From the NCBI GenBank assembly GCA_030638385.1, contig DAOWES010000111.1, forward strand, positions 1 to 14,797: a DNA stretch of 14,797 bases, in the 5' to 3' direction. The translations under genes were made by a program, and so were the position numbers. This document shows, in pieces, positions 1 to 7,080 of this stretch. The notes beneath the pieces are model-generated. The model had not been told where the DNA came from, did no database searches, and saw only the letters and a program-made list of their open reading frames with translations. The DNA comes from Candidatus Cloacimonadota bacterium (lineage in GTDB: Bacteria; Cloacimonadota; Cloacimonadia; Cloacimonadales; TCS61). Each line of letters starts with the position of its first letter. The first letter of the stretch is position 1.

Positions 1-723
1 AACATTAAGTGTTTTTCCAATGAGAAAGATATTGGAATCCGGACACCAACAGATTGATGTTCCGGTCGCGGCACACTCTTTTATCTCCTCTTCAGTAAGG
101 GCAATTCCGTGGATTATCAGCGAGTTTGACTGTAAAAGACCTTGTTCTTTGAATTTCGTGAAATCTTGCGCAGCTTTTTCATCCTTGCCTTCCCCCAAGT
201 GGATAATAAATGGCATCTTACCTTTTGTATCATTTAATTCTTCAATTGCTGTTTTTCCACCCCACCAATTTCCCAATGAGATTGAGTGGCATTGTTTGTA
301 ATTTTTTAAAATTTCTATTGGGAAATCATAATATTCATCTTCTTGATTACTAATGTGATCTTGAACAACATTAACACCGGAAAATAAGTTTTTATAAGCA
401 CCTAAAAGTGTAATCAATTTTGCTTTTTCATTAATCAAATGAAAAGAGCCATTATTTTTCCATATCTTATTACGTTCTAAAAAAGTAGGAGTGGTTTTCA
501 TCTTTTCTATCCAAATATCCACTGTTTCATAAGGATGATCTTCACCCGCTTTGGGGAACCAGTTACCAATAAGATGATCATGACAGTTTATAAGTGGAGG
601 ATAGGCAATAGCATTTGATATTTCAATTGTTACATCTTTGGCACAATTACCACTAATTTGTAAAACATTATTGGCTTTTACAACTTCATAATTGAATACG
701 CTTTTTTCAATTTTTATTTTCAT
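1..723 (-). CDS. Amidohydrolase family protein (partial, C-terminus beyond left edge)
   Basis: This gene starts at an ATG (complement 721-723) and reads without a stop to the left edge, giving the first 241 residues. The start is supported by a GAGGG ribosome site 4 bases upstream. What is seen is the metal-dependent amidohydrolase pattern: an H-x-H pair (H48, H50, in NCHDH) at the first barrel strand, a later His in IIHLGEG (H175), a further His in IIHGIAL (H205), and a CPDSN motif (residues 227-231) as in the cytosine deaminase/chlorohydrolase/adenosine deaminase-like branch. In that family these His residues, plus an Asp expected beyond the edge, bind the catalytic metal for deamination or hydrolysis. 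The substrate cannot be named. Family members are usually 380-450 residues, so over a third is missing. It lies 223 bases downstream of etfA on the same strand, but a terminator separates them, so it is probably transcribed alone. Confidence 0.8.
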   Translation of the reverse strand, partial: MKIKIEKSVFNYEVVKANNVLQISGNCAKDVTIEISNAIAYPPLINCHDHLIGNWFPKAGEDHPYETVDIWIEKMKTTPTFLERNKIWKNNGSFHLINEKAKLITLLGAYKNLFSGVNVVQDHISNQEDEYYDFPIEILKNYKQCHSISLGNWWGGKTAIEELNDTKGKMPFIIHLGEGKDEKAAQDFTKFKEQGLLQSNSLIIHGIALTEEEIKECAATGTSICWCPDSNIFLIGKTLNV

Positions 724-899
724 CTTACCCTCGTACTAATTTGGCTAATATTCTCAAACTTTTTGAAAATTGAATAAGATAATTAATTTGTCAAGTTTCA
801 AAAAATGATAGCAACCAAATTCCTATGAGGATGGGTTGGGTGTAGGCAATAAGTGAAAAGGGGAAACTATTTTGGGACTAGTGTAGTGTGAAATCAAAA

Positions 900-925
900 C
901 AAGCTCCCGAAATATCGAGAGCTTG
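900..925 (-). terminator. Intrinsic terminator after etfA
   Basis: Read on the minus strand this is an 11-base-pair stem (CAAGCTCTCGA / TCGGGAGCTTG) with a TATT loop, followed by TTTTGATTTC. All 11 positions pair in the minus-strand RNA, one as U-G; on the plus strand the same position would be a C-A mismatch and no T run follows. This shows it acts on etfA transcripts, 22 bases past that gene's stop, and insulates the amidohydrolase gene. Confidence 0.8.
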
Positions 926-946
926 CATGAAGTAGTTGTATATTAA

Positions 947-2128
947 TTACTTAAATTTTTTCAGAAGAGCAGGGATAACTTCAAATAGATCTCCCACTAA
1001 TCCAAGGTCTGCAATGTCAAAAATGGGAGCATTTGCATCTTTGTTGATAGCAATGATGTAATCGGATGATTGCATGCCTGCTAAGTGCTGAATAGCTCCT
1101 GAAATTCCGGCTGCAATATAGATAGTTGGTTTGATGGTTTTCCCGGTTTGTCCCACTTGATGAGGATATGAAATCCATTCTGCATCAACTGCTGCGCGAG
1201 AACCTCCTACTGCTGCATCGAGTTTTTGGGCAAGTTCTTCCAAAAGCTTGAAATTTTCTTTGTTTTTCAAACCTCTACCACCGGCAATAACAAAGTTTGC
1301 TTCAGTGAGGTTGATGGTTTGTGTTTCATCAGTTACAAACTCTAAGAATTTGGAATCATCAACGATATTGGAAAGGTCAACTTTCTCTTCGATAATTTCG
1401 CCTGTTCTGCTTTCATCTTTCTCAAGAGGGTCCATAACTTTGTGTCTAACTGTGGCCATTTGAGGAAGATGGTTTGGCGTTTCGATAGTTGCCATGATAT
1501 TGCCACCAAAAGCAGGTCTCGTTTGAAACAAATGTTCAGTATTATCATCAATTTCTAAGCCTGTACAATCTGCAGTAAGGCCGGTGTGAAGTTTAATAGC
1601 AACACGTGGAATAAATGATCGTCCCATTACAGAAGCTCCGGAAAGAATGATTTCAGGATTATATTTTTGAGCCAATTGAACTAATGCTTCTGTGTAGGTG
1701 GTGTCTATGAAATGAGATAATCTAGGATCATTAGCCACAATTACTTCATCAGCGCCGAAAGCGATTAATTCAGATGCCATCATATTTACATTATCACCCA
1801 ATAATACAGCTGTTAATTTGCTTTCGCGTTTATCGGCCAGCTCACGTCCTTTGCCAAGAAGTTCAAAAACAACCGGTGCAATTTCGCCATTTTTCTGTTC
1901 TGCAAAAACCCAAACACCCTTAAACTTACTTCGATCAATAGCTTTTTGCCCACGTTTGCGAATAAAAATTGCTTCTACGGGACAAGCGCTTACACAAGCA
2001 CCACAAAGAGTACATTTATCAGTATCAATCTCTGCGATACCATCAGTCATTGTTATGGCACTAAAGCCACAAACTTTTATACATTTTTCGCAACCAACAC
2101 ATTCTTCTCGAATAACTTCAATCATCAT
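947..2128 (-). CDS. etfA: Electron transfer flavoprotein alpha subunit with N-terminal 2[4Fe-4S] ferredoxin domain
   Basis: The 393-residue product is EtfA (FixB family), the FAD-binding subunit of the cytoplasmic ETF heterodimer that passes electrons between dehydrogenases and a quinone or ferredoxin partner. Residues 1-60 form a ferredoxin domain with two cluster motifs: C10-x2-C13-x2-C16-x3-C20 and C39-x2-C42-x2-C45-x3-C49-P. Residues about 70-270 are the ETF N-terminal domain. Residues about 275-393 are the FAD domain, with GGSR (R311), QVGQTG (324-329) and the ETF-alpha signature GISGAIQH..GM (341-352). In CarE of Acetobacterium and related ETFs an added ferredoxin domain goes with flavin-based electron bifurcation, so an anaerobic role is inferred. 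No etfB lies next to it here, which is unusual. Two consecutive ATGs open the frame; the AGGAG at complement 2132-2136 sits 3 bases before the first and 6 before the second, so the second (2125) may be the real start. Confidence 0.93.
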   Translation of the reverse strand: MMIEVIREECVGCEKCIKVCGFSAITMTDGIAEIDTDKCTLCGACVSACPVEAIFIRKRGQKAIDRSKFKGVWVFAEQKNGEIAPVVFELLGKGRELADKRESKLTAVLLGDNVNMMASELIAFGADEVIVANDPRLSHFIDTTYTEALVQLAQKYNPEIILSGASVMGRSFIPRVAIKLHTGLTADCTGLEIDDNTEHLFQTRPAFGGNIMATIETPNHLPQMATVRHKVMDPLEKDESRTGEIIEEKVDLSNIVDDSKFLEFVTDETQTINLTEANFVIAGGRGLKNKENFKLLEELAQKLDAAVGGSRAAVDAEWISYPHQVGQTGKTIKPTIYIAAGISGAIQHLAGMQSSDYIIAINKDANAPIFDIADLGLVGDLFEVIPALLKKFK

Positions 2129-2131
2129 AAA

Positions 2132-2136
2132 CTCCT
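2132..2136 (-). promoter_or_regulatory. Ribosome binding site of etfA (bears on start choice)
   Basis: AGGAG on the minus strand lies 3 bases before the first of two tandem ATG codons and 6 bases before the second. The second spacing is closer to the usual optimum, so translation may begin at 2125 and give a 392-residue protein. Confidence 0.6.
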
Positions 2137-2148
2137 ATTATCTACAAA

Positions 2149-2162
2149 CTTTATTAATAAAG
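2149..2162. repeat. Perfect 14-bp palindrome upstream of etfA
   Basis: CTTTATTAATAAAG is a perfect dyad with no loop. It lies 21 bases upstream of the etfA start and just downstream of the putative etfA -10 box, about where a repressor operator would sit. With no loop it would not form a stable RNA hairpin, so a protein-binding site is the likelier role. AT-rich DNA makes short palindromes common, so this is only suggestive. Confidence 0.4.
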
Positions 2163-2172
2163 CCGTCTGTCA

Positions 2173-2202
2173 TATATAACTAAAATTTTGTTGTAAGTTA
2201 AA
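2173..2202 (-). promoter_or_regulatory. Putative sigma70-type promoter of etfA
   Basis: On the minus strand TTTAAC (2202-2197) and TATATA (2178-2173) are separated by 18 bases. Transcription would start near 2166, giving a leader of about 40 bases that contains the palindrome at 2149-2162. The -35 match is moderate and the surroundings are AT-rich. Confidence 0.35.
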
Positions 2203-2599
2203 AAAGTGGATTTTTGCGTCAAGATATTATTTGTTATGGTAAGGCTAACTTATTATATTATGGAAGTTAGGGTCATTGTTGATGTGTCGCATTCGAAATA
2301 ATAAGGTTAATTGCTTGAATGAATTTCAAGTGAGTTTTGCATAATAGAGTGTTTTTTTTACTCTTTTAGAAAGTTGTTACTCTTCATCAAAAAAACGAAT
2401 AAAGGGAAGCTAATATGTACACATCCCGTCAGTTCGATATCGTTCTTGTCGAAATCGTTTTTCTTCGAAATAGATATCGTTTTGCTAAAGCAAAGCCGAA
2501 TCTTAGCTGCCACTCTACTATAGAAGGGATTATTTACACTTTGTTCAAAACCATGCAAAAGTAAGAGAAGGCTAAGATAAATACAATTTCTAAATATTA
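2203..2599. other. Intergenic region between divergent etfA and lepA, no gene recognised
   Basis: This stretch is AT-rich, has stops in most frames, and holds only one open frame of note: 66 codons at complement 2358-2558, which resembles no protein family I know and has no ribosome site. Visible structure includes a 6-bp hairpin CTTGAA-N5-TTCAAG at 2314-2330, a 5-bp hairpin AGAGT/ACTCT at 2346-2364 around a T run, and the repeat-rich patch at 2434-2495 listed separately. Since the flanking genes diverge, no terminator is required here, so these structures are not explained by the neighbours. Confidence 0.5.
2434..2495. repeat. Structured patch with imperfect tandem repeats and nested inverted repeats
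   Basis: Three copies of an ATCGTT-led unit follow each other: ATCGTTCTTGTCGAA (2439-2453), ATCGTTTTTCTTCGAA (2454-2469), and a partial ATCGTTTTGCTAAA (2476-2489). Over these lies a 7-bp inverted repeat, CGATATC (2435-2441) with GATATCG (2473-2479), enclosing a 5-bp one, TCGAA (2449-2453) with TTCGA (2464-2468). A separate 5-bp hairpin TTTGC-TAAA-GCAAA follows at 2481-2494. The pairs were checked base by base. Function unknown: it could be a dispersed extragenic repeat, part of a small RNA, or a decayed element end. Confidence 0.5.
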
Positions 2600-2608
2600 T
2601 GGTATAAT
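2600..2608 (+). promoter_or_regulatory. Putative extended -10 promoter of lepA
   Basis: TGGTATAAT matches the extended -10 form TG-n-TATAAT exactly. The -35 position 17 bases upstream (AATACA) is poor, which an extended -10 can offset. Transcription would start near 2615, leaving a leader of roughly 120 bases before lepA. A TTGACA at 2626-2631 is nearby but has no matching -10. Confidence 0.4.
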
Positions 2609-2722
2609 TTTAGCGGATTAATTTATTGACACGATCTTCTTTAAGATAGTTTTTGATTCGAATTTGAATGTAGTAAAGTATGATTTTCTAACTAGCATTC
2701 ATCAATTACTATTGTATAGAAT

Positions 2723-2728
2723 AAGGAG
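2723..2728 (+). promoter_or_regulatory. Ribosome binding site fixing the TTG start of lepA
   Basis: AAGGAG lies 5 bases before the TTG at 2734. The ATG at 2729-2731 is out of frame and meets a stop after one further codon, and there is no in-frame ATG before conserved LepA sequence begins, so the TTG is the start. Confidence 0.85.
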
Positions 2729-2733
2729 ATGTT

Positions 2734-4536
2734 TTGAATAAACAGGAATTAATAAGAAATTTTTGCATAATTGCACATATAGATCATTGTAAGTCTACTT
2801 TGGCAGATCGATTGTTGGAAGTAACAAATGTGGTTGATATGAACGCACGCGTAGAGCAAGTGCTAGATGATATGGATCTGGAAAAAGAAAGAGGAATCAC
2901 CATCAAATCTCATGCTATTCGAATGGAGTATAAATATGAAGGTGAAACATATGTGTTAAATCTCATAGATACTCCGGGTCATGTCGATTTTTCTTATGAA
3001 GTATCGCGTAGTTTGGCTTCTTGCGATGGCGCATTGCTTTTGGTAGATGCAGCCCAAGGAATAGAAGCGCAGACGATGAGTAATTTATATTTGGCAATGG
3101 AGAATGAGCTTGAAGTTATCCCTGTAATCAATAAAATTGATCTTCCCAAAGCAGATGTGGAAGGAACAGTTCATGAAATTGAAGAGAATATTGGTGCTTC
3201 CGATGAGATGATATACCGCATTAGTGCCAAAATGGGATTAGGCGTAGAAGAATTATTAGAAGGAATTATAAAATATATTCCGGCACCGAAAGGAGAATTG
3301 AATAGATCGGCAAAAGCGCTGATTTTTGATTCCTATTATGATAAATATCGTGGCGTAATTATGCTTGTGCGTATTGTTGATGGTAAGTTGGAAAAGGGAC
3401 AAGAGATAAAATTGATGTCCAATAATAAGAAATTTACGATTGAGGAGATTGGCTATCTGGGTATTAAGCATATTCCCACGAAGTTGTTATCAACCGGAGA
3501 AGTTGGATATATTATCGCCAATATCAGGGATGTAACAGATGCCCGAGTTGGAGATACTATTACTACTGTGGTGGCCGGATGTGAAGACGCTTTGCCGGGT
3601 TTTGAAGATGTAAAACCAATGGTCTATAGTGGAATTTTCCCTTTAAGTGGAGATGATTATGAGAATCTTCGTGATGGCATGGGAAAACTAAAACTCAATG
3701 ATGCTGCTTTGGTATTTGAGCCTGAAGGGTCTATGGCGCTTGGGTTTGGCTTCCGATGTGGTTTTTTGGGAATGCTTCATTTGGAAATTGTGAAGGAAAG
3801 ACTTTATCGCGAATTTAATGTACCAATCATCACAACAACTCCAAGTGTTACCTTTAAAGTATATTTATCAGATGGATCTTCCAAAACTATTTACAATCCA
3901 ATTGATCTTCCGGATCCTGCGCATATCGATTATATCGAAGAACCATTTATGGATGTGGAAATTATTGTACCTTCCGATTATATCGGGAATGTAATGAAAA
4001 TCGTACAAGAGCGTCGTGGGATTCAGAAAGATATGCAATATATCGATGAAAAACGTGCCTCAATCCATTATGAAATGCCGCTTATTGAAATTATCTTTGA
4101 TTTTTATGATCGCCTCAAATCGGTTAGTCGCGGTTATGCTTCATTAGATTATTCATTCAAAGATTATAGAAAAGCGAAAGTGGTAAAAGTTGATATTTTG
4201 ATAAATAGCGAAAAAGTAGATGCGATGTCATTTATTTGCCATGAATCTAAAGCATATAAATGGGGCAAGAGTGTGGTGGATAAATTAAAAGAGGTTATTC
4301 CACGTCATCTTTATAAGATCGCCCTTCAGGCAAGTATTGGTTCCAAAATTATCGCCAGAAGCACGATTAATGCGATGCGAAAAGATGTAACTGCCAAATG
4401 TTATGGTGGCGATATTACAAGAAAGAAAAAACTTTTGGAGAAGCAGAAGAAAGGTAAGAAACGAATGAAAGAGATTGGCTCTGTAGAAGTGCCGCAAGAA
4501 GCTTTTTTGGAAGTATTGAAAGCAGACAGAAGCTAA
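2734..4536 (+). CDS. lepA: Elongation factor 4 (LepA), ribosome back-translocating GTPase
   Basis: The 600-residue product is full length for LepA (about 600), a cytoplasmic translational GTPase that binds ribosomes and assists elongation or 30S maturation under stress. GTPase motifs are in order: P-loop region (residues 14-22), RGITI switch I (53-57), DTPGH switch II (79-83), NKID (133-136) and SAK (164-166). Domains II, III and V follow, then the LepA-specific C-terminal domain with CYGGDITRKKKLLEKQKKGK, whose sequence is typical. Translation starts at TTG with a strong AAGGAG. The oddity is in the P-loop: the normally invariant AHIDHGKST reads AHIDHCKST, with Cys19 (codon TGT, 2788-2790) where Gly is expected, one base change from GGT. 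The rest of the protein looks intact, so this is either a real variant or a sequencing error. The gene lies 116 bases before the pyrophosphatase gene with no clear terminator between. Confidence 0.97.
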   Translation: MNKQELIRNFCIIAHIDHCKSTLADRLLEVTNVVDMNARVEQVLDDMDLEKERGITIKSHAIRMEYKYEGETYVLNLIDTPGHVDFSYEVSRSLASCDGALLLVDAAQGIEAQTMSNLYLAMENELEVIPVINKIDLPKADVEGTVHEIEENIGASDEMIYRISAKMGLGVEELLEGIIKYIPAPKGELNRSAKALIFDSYYDKYRGVIMLVRIVDGKLEKGQEIKLMSNNKKFTIEEIGYLGIKHIPTKLLSTGEVGYIIANIRDVTDARVGDTITTVVAGCEDALPGFEDVKPMVYSGIFPLSGDDYENLRDGMGKLKLNDAALVFEPEGSMALGFGFRCGFLGMLHLEIVKERLYREFNVPIITTTPSVTFKVYLSDGSSKTIYNPIDLPDPAHIDYIEEPFMDVEIIVPSDYIGNVMKIVQERRGIQKDMQYIDEKRASIHYEMPLIEIIFDFYDRLKSVSRGYASLDYSFKDYRKAKVVKVDILINSEKVDAMSFICHESKAYKWGKSVVDKLKEVIPRHLYKIALQASIGSKIIARSTINAMRKDVTAKCYGGDITRKKKLLEKQKKGKKRMKEIGSVEVPQEAFLEVLKADRS

Positions 4537-4652
4537 CACTTTTGGGTAATACATAATATTGAATTAGAGAATTTACTAATAAGATAAATTATCGAGTTGT
4601 AAATTTTGAGAATTAAAAAAAACATATAAATGAATTTTTTAATGGAGGTTTA

Positions 4653-6956
4653 ATGATTCCTATTGTTTGGTTTGTAACACCAATTGGTGCAATTTTGGCG
4701 TTGGTTTTTGCTTATATCCTATTTCTTGGTGTAAAAAGGGAAGATGAAGGTAATGAGCAGATGAAAACGATTGCAAAGCACGTTCGTGATGGTGCTTTTG
4801 CCTATCTGAAACAACAATACAAAGGGGTGGCAATATTTTTTGTAATTGCTTTTATCTTATTTAATATTATGTCTCATGTGCTTCATGTGATGCATTGGTT
4901 AGTTCCAATCGCTTTTCTTACAGGTGGTATCTTTAGTGGATTAGCTGGTTTCATTGGGATGAATACTGCAACTCTTGCTTCCAACAGGACAGCTCAAGCT
5001 GTTTCTGTAAGTTTGAACAAAGGACTTAAAGTTGCTTTCCGGGCTGGTGGTGTGATGGGGTTAGTGGTAGTAGGACTAGCGCTAATTGATATTTCAATAA
5101 AATTTTATCTTTTGGATTATTTCAAACTTGATTTTCATTTAGATCTTCATGCAATTACAGTAATTATGCTAAGCTCCGGAATGGGTGCTTCTACTCAAGC
5201 ATTATTTGCCAGACTTGGTGGTGGGATCTATACAAAAGCAGCTGATGTTGGTGCCGATTTGGTGGGAAAAATAGAAGCAGGAATTCCGGAAGATGATCCT
5301 CGAAATCCTGCAACAATTGCTGATAATGTGGGCGATAATGTTGGTGATGTAGCCGGAATGGGCGCTGACCTTTATGAGTCTTACGCCGGATCAATTTTGG
5401 CAACAGCAGCTTTGGGGATGGCAGCGGCTACTCAACTGTTTGGACACGGTACAGACTTGATGAATGAATGGGCAATAAAATTTGTGTCAGCACCAATGGT
5501 ATTGGCCGGTATTGGAGCATTACTTTCAGTATTAGGAATTTATATGGTTTCTACAAAGGAAGATGCCGGAACAAAAGAATTGCTGTTTGCACTTAATAAA
5601 GGCGTTTATGGTAGCTCAATTCTTATTGCGATTGCAGCCTTCTTTGTAACTAAGATGATGTTACCGTCAGAGATATATTTAGGAATTTTCTTTGCTAGTC
5701 TAATCGGCTTAGTTGCCGGAATTTTGATTGGTTATTTTACCGAGCGTGCTACTTCTGATGCGTATGCTCCTACAAGAGGTATTGCTAAGCAAGGGGAGTT
5801 TGGACCTGCAACTATTATTATTGATGGTTTGGCAGTGGGAATGCAATCTACTTTAGCTCCTGTAATTATTATTGCAGTTGCTATTTTTGCTGCTTTTAGT
5901 TTAAATCATGGTTTTGCTCATCCGGAACTTGGACTTTATGGTATTGGTTTTGGTGCTGTGGGAATGTTGGCTACATTGGGTGTGACATTGGCGATGGATG
6001 CCTTTGGACCAATCGCTGATAATGCGGGTGGAAATGCCGAGATGAGTAAACTTCCCCAAGAAATTCGTAAAAGAACCGACACACTTGATAGTGTGGGAAA
6101 TACAACAGCAGCAACCGGTAAAGGTTTTGCCATTGGTTCGGCAGCGCTAACAGCAATGGCGCTTATGGCGGCTTATTTGGAAGAAGTGAGATCTAGCCTT
6201 CATAATATAGGTATGAAGATATTAACTATTGATTTTGGTGATGGTTTGGTAAGGAATGTGGAAATAGCGAAAGCTACAATGTCAGATTTTATGTTCTATT
6301 ACCAAGTTAATTTGATGAATCCAAAATTTCTCATAGGTATTTTTCTAGGTGCGATGATTGTTTTTGTGTTTGCTGCACTCACTATGAAAGCTGTGGGAAG
6401 AGCAGCCGGAGATATGGTAGCAGAAGTTCGTCGTCAGTTCAAAGAAATTCCCGGTATTTTGGAAGGTACAGCAGAACCTGAATACGCAAAATGTGTAGAA
6501 ATCTCAACGATTGGGGCTCAAAAAGAGATGGTTTTACCGGCTCTTTTGGGTATTCTTTCTCCCATTGTGATTGGTTTGATTTTAGGTGTAGCGGGAGTGT
6601 TGGGATTGTTGGCAGGTGGTTTAGCAACAGGTTTTGTTCTGGCTGTTATGATGAACAATGCCGGTGGTGCTTGGGATAATGCCAAAAAATATGTTGAAAT
6701 TGGAAATTTGGGAGGAAAAGGCTCAGATATTCATAAAGCTGCTATCGTTGGTGATACAGTAGGAGATCCATTCAAGGATACAGCCGGACCTTCCATTAAT
6801 ATTCTTATTAAGCTTATGAGTATGGTAAGTATTGTGTTTGCCGGACTCATTGTGACTTACTCACCCAAGATTCAATCCATCTATACTAATGATGAAAGAA
6901 TCTCAATTGAGAATACTCTTATAGAAAATACAACAACAACCGAGGTTATAGAGTAG
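4653..6956 (+). CDS. hppA: Membrane-bound ion-translocating pyrophosphatase (K+-dependent, Na+-type signature)
   Basis: This 767-residue integral membrane protein, with about 16 hydrophobic segments, hydrolyses pyrophosphate and pumps Na+ and/or H+ across the inner membrane. Family motifs are clear: the substrate loop with D198, D202, K206 and E208, then EDDPRNPATIADNVGDNVGD (213-232), and the C-terminal GDTVGDPFKDTAGPS block. Two diagnostic places can be read. GNTTAATGKG (482-491) has Ala486, as in K+-dependent enzymes; K+-independent ones have Lys there. In DLYESYAG, E242 sits at the Glu position (6.53) typical of Na+-pumping enzymes, with Gly in place of the plant H+-pump Glu four residues on. 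Ion choice is inference. The ATG has a GGAGG 4 bases upstream. A hydrophilic tail of about 20 residues, rich in Thr, Glu and Asn, ends the protein. A strong terminator follows. Pumps of this type recover energy from biosynthetic PPi in anaerobes. Confidence 0.96.
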   Translation: MIPIVWFVTPIGAILALVFAYILFLGVKREDEGNEQMKTIAKHVRDGAFAYLKQQYKGVAIFFVIAFILFNIMSHVLHVMHWLVPIAFLTGGIFSGLAGFIGMNTATLASNRTAQAVSVSLNKGLKVAFRAGGVMGLVVVGLALIDISIKFYLLDYFKLDFHLDLHAITVIMLSSGMGASTQALFARLGGGIYTKAADVGADLVGKIEAGIPEDDPRNPATIADNVGDNVGDVAGMGADLYESYAGSILATAALGMAAATQLFGHGTDLMNEWAIKFVSAPMVLAGIGALLSVLGIYMVSTKEDAGTKELLFALNKGVYGSSILIAIAAFFVTKMMLPSEIYLGIFFASLIGLVAGILIGYFTERATSDAYAPTRGIAKQGEFGPATIIIDGLAVGMQSTLAPVIIIAVAIFAAFSLNHGFAHPELGLYGIGFGAVGMLATLGVTLAMDAFGPIADNAGGNAEMSKLPQEIRKRTDTLDSVGNTTAATGKGFAIGSAALTAMALMAAYLEEVRSSLHNIGMKILTIDFGDGLVRNVEIAKATMSDFMFYYQVNLMNPKFLIGIFLGAMIVFVFAALTMKAVGRAAGDMVAEVRRQFKEIPGILEGTAEPEYAKCVEISTIGAQKEMVLPALLGILSPIVIGLILGVAGVLGLLAGGLATGFVLAVMMNNAGGAWDNAKKYVEIGNLGGKGSDIHKAAIVGDTVGDPFKDTAGPSINILIKLMSMVSIVFAGLIVTYSPKIQSIYTNDERISIENTLIENTTTTEVIE

Positions 6957-7019
6957 GCAATAATGCGTATTGTTGCTTGCAATTTCGATAAATCGGGAAG
7001 ACGATTTAGATAAAATATT

Positions 7020-7057
7020 AAACTTGCTGGGTTGAGAAGCCCGGTAAGTTTTTTTTC
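7020..7057 (+). terminator. Intrinsic terminator after hppA, directly before the patatin gene
   Basis: Positions 7020-7033 pair fully with 7038-7051: 14 base pairs, three of them G-U in the plus-strand RNA, around a GAGA tetraloop. The stem base runs into eight T's (7049-7056). The wobble pairs favour plus-strand function. It lies 64 bases past the hppA stop, and the T run ends 24 bases before the next ATG. Confidence 0.9.
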
Positions 7058-7080
7058 TTTGTTGAGTTTGGAGAAAATAG

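Noticed and set aside
20..301. 93-codon plus-strand frame at the left edge, and the many other frames antisense to or within the large genes
   Set aside because: They overlap well-supported genes in another frame, lack ribosome sites and have no family features; they are shadows.
2346..2367. AGAGT/ACTCT hairpin around a T run, terminator-like
   Set aside because: The stem is only 5 bp with a 9-base loop, and no gene ends nearby on either strand.
2358..2558. 66-codon minus-strand open frame in the etfA-lepA gap
   Set aside because: It has no ribosome site, no family resemblance, and lies over the repeat-rich structured patch; a chance frame is likelier.
2626..2631. TTGACA boxes upstream of lepA (here), rho (12297-12302) and the amidohydrolase (complement 789-794)
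   Set aside because: Each is a perfect -35 hexamer in the right orientation, but none has an acceptable -10 at 16-19 bases; a non-standard -10 is possible but unsupported.
4559..4588. Possible hppA promoter TTGAAT with GATAAA (18-base spacer) or TAAGAT (15-base spacer)
   Set aside because: Both matches are weak and the gap is very AT-rich; lepA-hppA read-through is just as plausible, as no terminator is seen between them.
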